Origin: Roseiconus lacunae
Lineage (GTDB): Bacteria; Planctomycetota; Planctomycetia; Pirellulales; Pirellulaceae
Direction of reading: 5' to 3'
Assembly: GCF_008312935.1 (NCBI RefSeq)
Contig: NZ_VSZO01000079.1
Location: forward strand, 372,001-436,000
Length of the DNA stretch: 64,000 bases
Part shown: piece after piece, positions 27,250 to 35,059 of the stretch
Layout of the letters: every line of letters starts with the position of its first letter
Position numbering within the stretch: the stretch's first letter is position 1
The notes under the pieces: model-generated
What the model saw: the letters and a program-made list of their open reading frames with translations, nothing else
Database searches by the model: none
What the model was told of the DNA's origin: nothing
Position numbers and translations under genes: made by a program

Positions 27250-28563
27250 ATGAAGTTCCTCTCTTTCACCATCCACCGGTCCCGGTGTTGCCATAGCGCC
27301 TGTGGGTTGCTTCGCCGCGGCCACTTTTTGGGGGGGGCTCGCCGACTTCAATTGATTTTGATTGTTGCGGGAATGCAGGTCGGAGGTACGCCGAGAACGA
27401 GCGTCTTCGCCGACACGGTGGAGCTGCGCGGTGGTGCGACCGTCGACGGCGTCATCCTGGGGGACGGTGATGACGAGCAGCGACCGGTAGTGATCGAAGT
27501 TGATAACGATCTAAAGGTCGCGGTGCCACGCAGCCGCGTTCGCAAGACAATGCAGGGGCAAGACGAAGATTTGCTATGGTATCGCACCGAACGCGCCAAG
27601 TTGCCGGCCGATGCCGAGGCCCATTACCAATTTGCTCGGGCATGCAAGTCGCGACGCCTGAATGCGCAGTGCGACTATCATTTTCGCCGCGCGATTGAGA
27701 TTGACCCCAATCACACGCGAGCCCGATCGGCGCTTCGCTATGTCAAGGACGGCCAAACCTGGGTCCGCTTTGAAGACGAGCAGCGGAAACGTGGTCTGAT
27801 TTTGACATCGAAGGGGTGGCAGGTCCCCGAGGTCTACGTCCAAGAAGAAGCACGCGATGAGGCGCGAGGCCAAATCAAGCGTTGGGAGACGGAGCTTACA
27901 AAGCTGCGGACTGCGGTTCGACGCAACAACAAACGTTCGGCCGAGGCTCTTGAGACGATCAAGACGATCAGTGATCCACTCGCAGCGAACGCGTTTGCGG
28001 AAGCCTTGAAGGATTCTCGCAAGTCGTCTGATCCGCCGGCGATGCGACGAATTTATTTGGACCGGCTCGCCTCATTCAAGACGTCAACCTCGGTTGCCGC
28101 ATTGGTCGAGTGCGGGATGTTTGAACCAGATAGCGTAATCCGAGACGAAGCGCTTCATCACTTACAAGACTACGGCGCCCAGTCGGCCGTGGCGAGTTAT
28201 TTGCAAGTCGTTCGCAATTCGAAGTCTAAGCCAGCCGATGTGACCGCGGCACTGCGTGGGCTGACGTATTTCCCCGATCCGGAACTTTGGGAGGATTACG
28301 TCAATGCACTCAACACCCAATACAAAACCGTCACCGCTCCTGGGCCCGGGATGCAGGTCGGGCGTAGTAGCACCGGCGGGATGGGGATGAACATGGGCGG
28401 CAAGCCGCAAGAAAAAACGGTGAATCAACAGAACGCCGATGCCCTGGCCTTGCTCAAGCAAATCGCGCCGGACGCAGATTTCCGCTATGACGAAATGAGC
28501 TGGCGTAAGTATTTCGCCGATCGCTTGATGGGGACGGTCAAGGATCTCCGCCGTGACCCTTAG
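27250..28563 (+). CDS. Exported TPR/HEAT-like repeat protein
   Basis: 437 residues from the ATG at 27250 (in-frame TTG and GTG lie just upstream). After a basic N terminus there is a hydrophobic export segment (LQLILIVAGMQVGG), a small beta domain (TVELRGGATVDGVILGD), a TPR-like pair (AHYQFARACKSRRLNAQCDYHFRRAIEIDPNHTRAR in part) and helical HEAT-like repeats (SVIRDEALHHLQDYGAQSAVASYL). A Gly/Met-rich linker precedes the C terminus. The function is unknown; a periplasmic scaffold is likely. Confidence 0.65.
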   Translation: MKFLSFTIHRSRCCHSACGLLRRGHFLGGARRLQLILIVAGMQVGGTPRTSVFADTVELRGGATVDGVILGDGDDEQRPVVIEVDNDLKVAVPRSRVRKTMQGQDEDLLWYRTERAKLPADAEAHYQFARACKSRRLNAQCDYHFRRAIEIDPNHTRARSALRYVKDGQTWVRFEDEQRKRGLILTSKGWQVPEVYVQEEARDEARGQIKRWETELTKLRTAVRRNNKRSAEALETIKTISDPLAANAFAEALKDSRKSSDPPAMRRIYLDRLASFKTSTSVAALVECGMFEPDSVIRDEALHHLQDYGAQSAVASYLQVVRNSKSKPADVTAALRGLTYFPDPELWEDYVNALNTQYKTVTAPGPGMQVGRSSTGGMGMNMGGKPQEKTVNQQNADALALLKQIAPDADFRYDEMSWRKYFADRLMGTVKDLRRDP

Positions 28564-28586
28564 CCGCCGGTCGCTATGACAGATCG

Positions 28587-29024
28587 TTATTCGATTTCGG
28601 ATTGAGGACTGACTCGCAGGGGCGGAGCACCGCCGCGTCTGCGTAGCCAATTCGCCGCGCGTAAAATCGAGCGTTGACGGATCAGACGTTGTTCGAGCTT
28701 CCGTTTGCCCGGGAAGTCCATCAGCAGAATGGCGACCGCGATGGTCAGCAATCCCTGGCCTGGAAGAACCAGCATCAAGATTCCCAAGATCAACAGGATT
28801 GATCCGAAAAGATTTTTGGCAATCAAGCCAAACCACCGAAAGATTGGGTGTCGCCAAAGGGTATTGGAATATCGGTGACGCGGTGAGACGAAATAGTCCG
28901 CAGGGATTCGGACGATCAACCAAGGCACCACGATCAGTCCACCGACAAAGACGGCAAACGAAAAAAACATGACCCAGCCGGCAAGGTCAGCGTGGTCCGA
29001 TAGGTAGCGAAACATTTCTTTCAA
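28587..29024 (-). CDS. PGPGW-family small membrane protein
   Basis: 145 residues with three predicted membrane segments (about 14-38, 68-88 and 90-103). The last contains LPGQGLLTIAVAILLMDFPGKR, the hallmark of PGPGW-type putative transmembrane proteins with Q in place of the usual P. The cytoplasmic tail is Arg-rich. It is divergent from the rhomboid gene with a 73-base shared promoter region. The function of the family is unknown. Confidence 0.75.
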   Translation of the reverse strand: MKEMFRYLSDHADLAGWVMFFSFAVFVGGLIVVPWLIVRIPADYFVSPRHRYSNTLWRHPIFRWFGLIAKNLFGSILLILGILMLVLPGQGLLTIAVAILLMDFPGKRKLEQRLIRQRSILRAANWLRRRGGAPPLRVSPQSEIE

Positions 29025-29097
29025 AACGATTGGGCTTCAGTGGCGGTATCCGATGTTCGCAACGCCGACCCCGCCGGAACACCGAAGGAACGAACCG

Positions 29098-29961
29098 ATG
29101 ACGATTTCAATTTCCAACGCCGTCGACTTTCGAAAAATTAAAGAACATCGCTTGGTGTTGACTTCGATCGGGATCCCCAGTCAAACGATCCAAAAAAACG
29201 GTGGCTGGCATCTGCTCGTTCGCCCCGATGATCGCGACGTTGCGCTACGGGAGCTGCAAGATTATCAAGCCGAAAATGTCGGTCGTGAAGTGGTCAACCC
29301 GGTTGCCCTAAACGCGCCCGGCGCTGTTTGGGGATCGCTTTTGTATTGCTTTGTCATCGGTACGATTAGCACGATGGCGGCTTCGTGGGGGTATGGGTAT
29401 CGGCTCGCCGATGTTGGCACGTCGGTCGCCGGTGAAGTCGCCGCCGGTCAGTGGTACCAATGCGTGACGGCGCTGACGCTGCATTTGGACGTCGGACACT
29501 TAGCTTCGAATTTGCTATTCGGCAGTTTCTTCGGATTCTTGGTTGCACGATCCTATGGTGGCGGTTTGGCGTGGCTTTGGATCGTCGCGGCAGGCTTCTT
29601 CGGCAACTTGGCCAACGCTTATTTTCACGCCGCGACGCATCAATCGATCGGGGCATCGACGGCAGTGTTTGGTGCGCTTGGCATCATGGTGACCGACGCG
29701 TTCGTCGGCTGGAACGGGCAAGAACGCTTTCGAAAATGGACGCCGATCGTAGGCGGCATCATGCTGCTATCGTTCTTGGGTGTCGGTGGCGAACGGACCG
29801 ACGTGATGGCTCATGTGTTCGGCTTTATCGCCGGAACCATGCTCGGCGTGGTCGCGGTAAAAATTCCCGCAACGTTGCGTGAGCGTTTGCTAGTTCAATG
29901 GGTTGCGGGGGCAGCAGCGTTTGCCATCGTATTCGGATGCTGGGTGCTGGCGATCGCCTGA
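29098..29961 (+). CDS. Rhomboid-family intramembrane serine protease
   Basis: 287 residues from the ATG at 29098 (AAGGAACGA upstream). A soluble N-terminal domain of ~65 residues resembles the small rhomboid-associated/DUF2007 type (VLTSIGIPSQTIQKNGGWHLLV). Six membrane helices follow. The rhomboid motifs are complete: HLASN in helix 2, catalytic Ser in SIGASTAVFG (S187) and catalytic His in DVMAHVFGF (H239). It cleaves membrane proteins within the bilayer; the substrates are unknown. Confidence 0.88.
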   Translation: MTISISNAVDFRKIKEHRLVLTSIGIPSQTIQKNGGWHLLVRPDDRDVALRELQDYQAENVGREVVNPVALNAPGAVWGSLLYCFVIGTISTMAASWGYGYRLADVGTSVAGEVAAGQWYQCVTALTLHLDVGHLASNLLFGSFFGFLVARSYGGGLAWLWIVAAGFFGNLANAYFHAATHQSIGASTAVFGALGIMVTDAFVGWNGQERFRKWTPIVGGIMLLSFLGVGGERTDVMAHVFGFIAGTMLGVVAVKIPATLRERLLVQWVAGAAAFAIVFGCWVLAIA

Positions 29962-30020
29962 AGCCGCGTTCACATCCGGTTTTAAAGGAACGCCCGCGAG
30001 GCGGGCGATTGGTCGTTGTG

Positions 30021-30050
30021 TGGAAACCGTAGCTAACGCCAATCGGTCGA
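30021..30050 (+). repeat. Dispersed palindromic repeat, copy 7 (partial)
   Basis: Only the right half is clear: GGAAACCGTAGCTAACGCC followed by AATCGGTCGAT. Confidence 0.6.
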
Positions 30051-30115
30051 TTTTTTCGACCAGAAGCGTCACGGTCACTGAGTCTTCGGCGGAGCCTTGT
30101 CAAACGCAGACAGCC

Positions 30116-30868
30116 TCAGGAAGGCTTCAGCGGTTTGGGGGGCGCGACCTGCTTAGAGGGACGACGTTTGATCGGCGCCAAGGCGTGTTGCGTTTGAAAG
30201 GCGACATCGGCGATCAGGCTGTCGACTCGGTTTCGTGCGATTGCGTATGCCGCGAGCGATGGGATCGCGACGATTAACCCACCGACGGTCGTCACCAACG
30301 CTTGATAAATGCCTTCGGCTAAGTCGCCCGCGCCGGCCGCACCGCGTGTGGTCGCGACCTGTTGAAACGCAAAGATCATCCCTGTGACGGTTCCCAGCAG
30401 TCCGACCATTGGGGCGATGTTTCCAATCACCGAAAGGTATTCGATCCGCCGCATCATCCGCGAGGATTGTTCGGCGAGGGCATCCTCGACTGCCTTTTCC
30501 ACTTGCAGCCAACCGAACTCGATTTCCGCTAGGCCGCTGAGTAGGACGACGCTCAGTACACTCGGTTCACGACGACAGGCCGCGTCGGCTTCCGCCAGCC
30601 GTGACGTCAGTAAGGCTTGCCGGACCGATTCACCCAAGCCCTCCGGTAGGACTTCACCACGGCGCAGCGTCATCACTTGATCGAACACCAAGTAAGCGGC
30701 AAAGAAGCTAAGCGCCAAAAGCACGATAAGGATCAGTGCGCCGGTGATCCCGCCGCTCAGAATGACATCCATGATCCCGGCCCGTTCGACTTGGCTGCCG
30801 TCGTCTTGCCAAGCCATGACGGTCCAGGATGATTGGACAGCGTCGGCGAGTGCATTACCAAGGTTCAT
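30116..30868 (-). CDS. TolQ/ExbB/MotA-type proton-channel protein
   Basis: 250 residues from the ATG at 30868; a GTG at 30976 would leave only 26 bases to the upstream GTPase gene. One membrane helix lies near the N terminus (GGITGALILIVLLALSFFAAYLVF). The two conserved helices follow further on: GNIAPMVGLLGTVTGMIFAFQQV and ALVTTVGGLIVAIPSLAAYAI, the classic TolQ/ExbB core. The tail is Lys/Pro-rich. It is the last gene of the kinase-GTPase cluster, and no ExbD/TolR gene accompanies it, which is unusual. Confidence 0.85.
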   Translation of the reverse strand: MNLGNALADAVQSSWTVMAWQDDGSQVERAGIMDVILSGGITGALILIVLLALSFFAAYLVFDQVMTLRRGEVLPEGLGESVRQALLTSRLAEADAACRREPSVLSVVLLSGLAEIEFGWLQVEKAVEDALAEQSSRMMRRIEYLSVIGNIAPMVGLLGTVTGMIFAFQQVATTRGAAGAGDLAEGIYQALVTTVGGLIVAIPSLAAYAIARNRVDSLIADVAFQTQHALAPIKRRPSKQVAPPKPLKPS

Positions 30869-31002
30869 ATCGATCGAGAAGTTGGCGGTGGGAAAGCAAG
30901 ACAGGATTGGCCTTCGAAGAACGCCACCCGGGACAGATGCTCGAAGGAACCGCCCCGCGGCGAACGCCTCACGCACGCAGTCTATCGGATGTGGCGTTTG
31001 GG

Positions 31003-32841
31003 TTACATCCTACCGGCCGACATCAAAAACTCTGCGTCCGATAGCAGCGGCTCGTCCCAACGCAGACACAGCACACCCTCACGTTGCAACGAGCGGATTG
31101 CTTCGTCATGCTGATCGCGAATTTGTTCAATCGCCGCGCCGGTGCGTTTCTTCGATTGCGCCGCCGAAATAGCAAACATGGCGAAAATCGCGGTGGGCAG
31201 AATGGACAGCACCAAACTGGTCAATACCATCGCAAACTCCGGTTTCGGAAATCGTTCCATCACGTGTTCGTGCAGTTGCCCCGTCGTCGCCAATGAATCA
31301 AAGCTGGCCGCGATGTACTCCTTGTAAAGCGCGACGAACGGGCCCGCCATCAAGGTCCAAAAGATCAACGTTCCGACCAAGGCAAACGGTGTCGCCCAGC
31401 GGATCGCATTCTGTTCGATCGCGGCTTCAAAGATTGAATGCGAGCGTTCCTGCAACGCTTCGATCCCCGAGAGTGACGCGACCTGTGCTTCGTTCGATCG
31501 GGTACTGCCGGGCATCGCCGAAGGCGTTTCTGAATCGGACGTTCGCAACAGCTCTAGCTCGTCACGGAACTGCCTTGCCAATGGCCCGAGCCGGTCGCTA
31601 ACGGCGGCGGAACTGCGGCGTTGCAGTCCGGTGCGAATCTCTTCGCTTGCGTTGCGGTCACCGGCAAGCATCTTGGTCGACGTGTAAATCGTACTGACCA
31701 GCGACGGCAGTGACCCCGACAACGACAGTAACAGCCGATCCCACGCCCCACTGGTCAGGTTGAGCACGCCGAGTACGGTGCGAAACGGAAACCAAATCGC
31801 TCCGATCGACGTTAGTAGCGAAAGACGCAAACGACTACGGACAGCGGCTGCTAACGGACCGTCGGCGCCGACAAGTGTCTGGGCGACTTGACCGGGAAGC
31901 TTCGTCGCTTCTTCGTTTAGCCGTTCGACCGCTCGGGTCAGACCCGGTAACTTTTCGGCCAACAGTCCGCTCAAGGCCGCTCGGAAGCGATTGTCGAGGG
32001 CTTCGAGTTTGACCGAACGGCGGCGGTCACTGTCGGGGTTGTTTTCCAGTTCTGCTTTGAGGCGTTTGACAAGTTCACCGGAGACGCGGGCGCCCACCGT
32101 TGCTTCGGATTCCTCGGAAAGGAAAAAGTCGTCGCACAAAATCGGGCGCGCGATGACGCTTGTCGGTGCGACGGTTCGCAAGTTGGCGACAAACGCGTCG
32201 ACATCCGCGCCGACCGCATCGTCACCGTCCGCGACGGCGTTGACCACCGGCAACACGATCGTACCTTCACTCGCGACGGCCAAGACCCCTGGTGTCTGAC
32301 CTCGGATCTGGTCGCGGCGGACGACCAAGATAATCGCCGATGCGAGTGACAGTGCCCGTCGCGCAACGTCGACGACGGCCTTTCGATCGTCCGTCGCCCC
32401 CGGCGCATCGACCAGTAAATACGGTACACCGAAGGGTTCCATTTCGTCGGAAGATACCCGAACGTAGGTTTCAAAACGCGCGTCCAGATCGGCGGGCGGT
32501 TGTGGTCCGACCCAGACCAATTGTTCGGTAGTTTGGTCGAGGTTATTGCCGCTGCGGATCGAGTCTTTCATTGGTGAGTCACGAATCAACTGACGCACCA
32601 ACCAGCTCTTGCCCTGCCCGGTCGCCCCGACAACTGCCAGCACCAATGATCCGGCGGCGCGATCCTGGGCAATCAGGTTCCTCGCCGAAACATGTTCATC
32701 GCACAGGGCGCGAACTTGTCGACCCGTTTCGCTATTTCCCAAAACCGTGGTCGCCGCGCGCCGAACTCGCCGCACAAAACTGTCGCTCTCGCCTTCAGGT
32801 TGCGAGGGGAGGACCTGTTGGTTCATTTCGATAGATTCCAT
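31003..32841 (-). CDS. Dynamin-like membrane GTPase A
   Basis: 612 residues. P-loop GATGQGKS (72-79), switch/G3 motif DAPG (145-148); no clear NKxD (VVNAVAD stands at about the G4 place). A long helical middle (about 270-470) follows, then two membrane helices near 480-500 and 538-559 and a coiled basic tail. The layout of N-terminal GTPase, long stalk-like helices and C-terminal membrane hairpin is that of bacterial dynamin-like or YfjP/IIGP-type GTPases. It lies 90 bases downstream of a second, different GTPase, and bacterial dynamins often work in such pairs. Confidence 0.75.
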   Translation of the reverse strand: MESIEMNQQVLPSQPEGESDSFVRRVRRAATTVLGNSETGRQVRALCDEHVSARNLIAQDRAAGSLVLAVVGATGQGKSWLVRQLIRDSPMKDSIRSGNNLDQTTEQLVWVGPQPPADLDARFETYVRVSSDEMEPFGVPYLLVDAPGATDDRKAVVDVARRALSLASAIILVVRRDQIRGQTPGVLAVASEGTIVLPVVNAVADGDDAVGADVDAFVANLRTVAPTSVIARPILCDDFFLSEESEATVGARVSGELVKRLKAELENNPDSDRRRSVKLEALDNRFRAALSGLLAEKLPGLTRAVERLNEEATKLPGQVAQTLVGADGPLAAAVRSRLRLSLLTSIGAIWFPFRTVLGVLNLTSGAWDRLLLSLSGSLPSLVSTIYTSTKMLAGDRNASEEIRTGLQRRSSAAVSDRLGPLARQFRDELELLRTSDSETPSAMPGSTRSNEAQVASLSGIEALQERSHSIFEAAIEQNAIRWATPFALVGTLIFWTLMAGPFVALYKEYIAASFDSLATTGQLHEHVMERFPKPEFAMVLTSLVLSILPTAIFAMFAISAAQSKKRTGAAIEQIRDQHDEAIRSLQREGVLCLRWDEPLLSDAEFLMSAGRM

Positions 32842-32931
32842 GGACTGTTCGTCGAAAGTGCGGCCGTTGGAAGCATTGGGAAAAATGACTTGTTGAACTC
32901 CCGGCCGTCATCCGACGGCGGAAGTTGATCT

Positions 32932-35052
32932 CTATCGATCGCTTTCCGGCGGCATCAGTGCTGTGAGTTCGTTGATAAAGCTTTCGTTCAAGCGGTAAAC
33001 GGGGAGCATCGGTTTCGATTCATCGATCGGTATCGGAGGAACGTTCGGCACCGGCAATCGATAGGATTGCGTTCCCAGTTTGATCGTCGGCAGTGGATCC
33101 CCCGGATCAACCCCGAGGTGATAACCTAACAGGACGTAGAACATTGCCATCTGCTCGAGTGCCGCTTGGGTGGTCAAAATTTGCGCGTTTTTGCCGCCGG
33201 CCCAGTAAGCGGAAAAAGCGGTCAAGCCGGCGGCGGCTAACAACTCGACGATCGATGCATTCGCAATGACCGATGATCCAAAATCAAATGGCAACATCAA
33301 GATACTGCCGAACGTCGCCAGCATTGCGGCAAGCGGCGTCAATCCGAACGCGAGTTTCTTATGCGCCGGGACATGCTCCCACATCTCGGCGGCGACTTTG
33401 TTTAGTTGATCGCCGTCGAATTGGACTCGATCGTTTGCTTCGAACGAATACAGCACTTCATCGAGCGTCGACGTCCAGCGGACTTGATCGATCGGGTCGT
33501 TCTGATCGCCGAACCAGTGAGGCAGTGTTAACGGGGCACCGAAACGGCGTAGCGATGTGTCCAAGTCATCGGTGGCGACTAGATGACCGACCTTTTTCGC
33601 TTTGAATTTTTCTTTGATCGATTCGGCGTAGCTTTCGGCAATCGCAGTCGGCGCATATTGCGCGACCAAGTCGGTTGCCGCTTTGGCTTTCTTTTGGATA
33701 AACGTGTTGATACGAACGCCCAGTCGTGCGTACCAGGGAGCCGCCCTGCAAAATGCGTCGGCCAATTGCTGGACGATGCGTTTGGATTGGTGCATACGAA
33801 CTTCGGTGACCGATCCCTTTCCGGACTGTTTGGTAAACAAGCTGAACGTTGTTTCCAAAAGCGTTTGTCTCGCTCGTTCGGTCAAGCTGGTCGACTGTCG
33901 ACAATCTTCGCGGATCTTTGTCAGCGAGACATCCCAGATCGTTCTGTGCAGCGCAGCGACGCGACCACGCAGAAACCGTTCGAACGATTCGGGGCTGTCG
34001 AGTTCCTCGGATAAACTCGACAACAAACGCCTACGGTCGATTTCCGCCGGTGGGTTTCGATCTGGATTCGGGTCAACGGAGTAGAACACCGGGAATGGAT
34101 CTTCCTGAGGCTGTTCGATCGAGAAGACTTGATCTCCGTCGATGACCGTTTTGGGGATGTAGGGTTCGCTTTTTGGAATTTCGTAGTCGTAGGCCGCATA
34201 GATTCGCTCGACACCGAACTTGTCAGTTTGCGGAGCGAACGATTCGAGGATGTCTTCGGGCTCCTGGCCGGGACGGATTTTATTGACGGCCAGCAACCGC
34301 GGGATGCCTGGCATCAAATCAGAGACGGTTTGCAGGATTTCACCCAGGGTGCGATCGCGCGCCATCCCCGGCGTCGACACGATCATGAAGGCGCTACAAA
34401 ACGTCGATGCCTTTCCAAGCAGTTCACGGCGTTGCTGTGGCGAACCAACTCCGAAGACTTCGTCCGACACGATATCGGGGCAATCCAGCAGACCGATGCC
34501 AAGTTCGTCAAGTGCCGGATCGGTCGCGACCAAGGGCACGCCTAACGCATCGACGCCGCCGCTGCGGTTGTTGTATTGCCGGTGCGCTTCGTCGGGGTCC
34601 GCGGCAAGTAGCTCGGGGGTATGACCGACCGCGTTCCCAAAATCTTCCAGCAACAGCGACCAGAGTTCGGGTTCGTTGCGCCATCGCTGAGGCATCCAGA
34701 GCACAAAGCGGTGGGTACCATGTCGGTTGGCGATCCCACGCAGAGTCCGCTCGCGGCCATGTGGACTAAGCAGGCTCGCGACCAAGCTGGTTTTGCCGCT
34801 GTTAAGCATTCCCGCGATCGCCAGCGTCGGATACTCGGCCAATTGGGCCCCGTGGTGGACTTGTCGGCCGAGCGAAACGAGGTCGTCGGACGAACCGGGA
34901 ACGATTCGGCGCAGCGCCGTTAAAAAGCTTTCACGCCCCGGTTCAGGATACAAACGATCGACCGCGGCGCGCTGATCGTCGTCCTCCAGGAGGGCTTGTA
35001 GCAAGGGCCACTGAATCGTCGCGTTTTTCTTTTTACGTTTATAGCCAAACAT
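32932..35052 (-). CDS. Dynamin-like membrane GTPase B
   Basis: 706 residues. P-loop GMLNSGKT (81-88), G3-like DCPD (190-193) and G4-like VNKIR (NKxD with R instead of D, 257-260). A helical middle region and a hydrophobic pair of segments near residues 560-620 (LAFGLTPLAAMLATFGSILM, SIVELLAAAGLTAFSAYWAG) are followed by a Pro-rich tail. The sequence is clearly different from GTPase A, so this is not a recent duplication. Its ATG follows the kinase stop by only seven bases, so the two are almost certainly co-transcribed. Confidence 0.78.
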   Translation of the reverse strand: MFGYKRKKKNATIQWPLLQALLEDDDQRAAVDRLYPEPGRESFLTALRRIVPGSSDDLVSLGRQVHHGAQLAEYPTLAIAGMLNSGKTSLVASLLSPHGRERTLRGIANRHGTHRFVLWMPQRWRNEPELWSLLLEDFGNAVGHTPELLAADPDEAHRQYNNRSGGVDALGVPLVATDPALDELGIGLLDCPDIVSDEVFGVGSPQQRRELLGKASTFCSAFMIVSTPGMARDRTLGEILQTVSDLMPGIPRLLAVNKIRPGQEPEDILESFAPQTDKFGVERIYAAYDYEIPKSEPYIPKTVIDGDQVFSIEQPQEDPFPVFYSVDPNPDRNPPAEIDRRRLLSSLSEELDSPESFERFLRGRVAALHRTIWDVSLTKIREDCRQSTSLTERARQTLLETTFSLFTKQSGKGSVTEVRMHQSKRIVQQLADAFCRAAPWYARLGVRINTFIQKKAKAATDLVAQYAPTAIAESYAESIKEKFKAKKVGHLVATDDLDTSLRRFGAPLTLPHWFGDQNDPIDQVRWTSTLDEVLYSFEANDRVQFDGDQLNKVAAEMWEHVPAHKKLAFGLTPLAAMLATFGSILMLPFDFGSSVIANASIVELLAAAGLTAFSAYWAGGKNAQILTTQAALEQMAMFYVLLGYHLGVDPGDPLPTIKLGTQSYRLPVPNVPPIPIDESKPMLPVYRLNESFINELTALMPPESDR

Positions 35053-35059
35053 GATTTGG

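Noticed and set aside
28162-28923. 253-codon minus-strand ORF
   Set aside because: It overlaps two better genes, the TPR/HEAT protein and the PGPGW membrane protein, and shows no domain.
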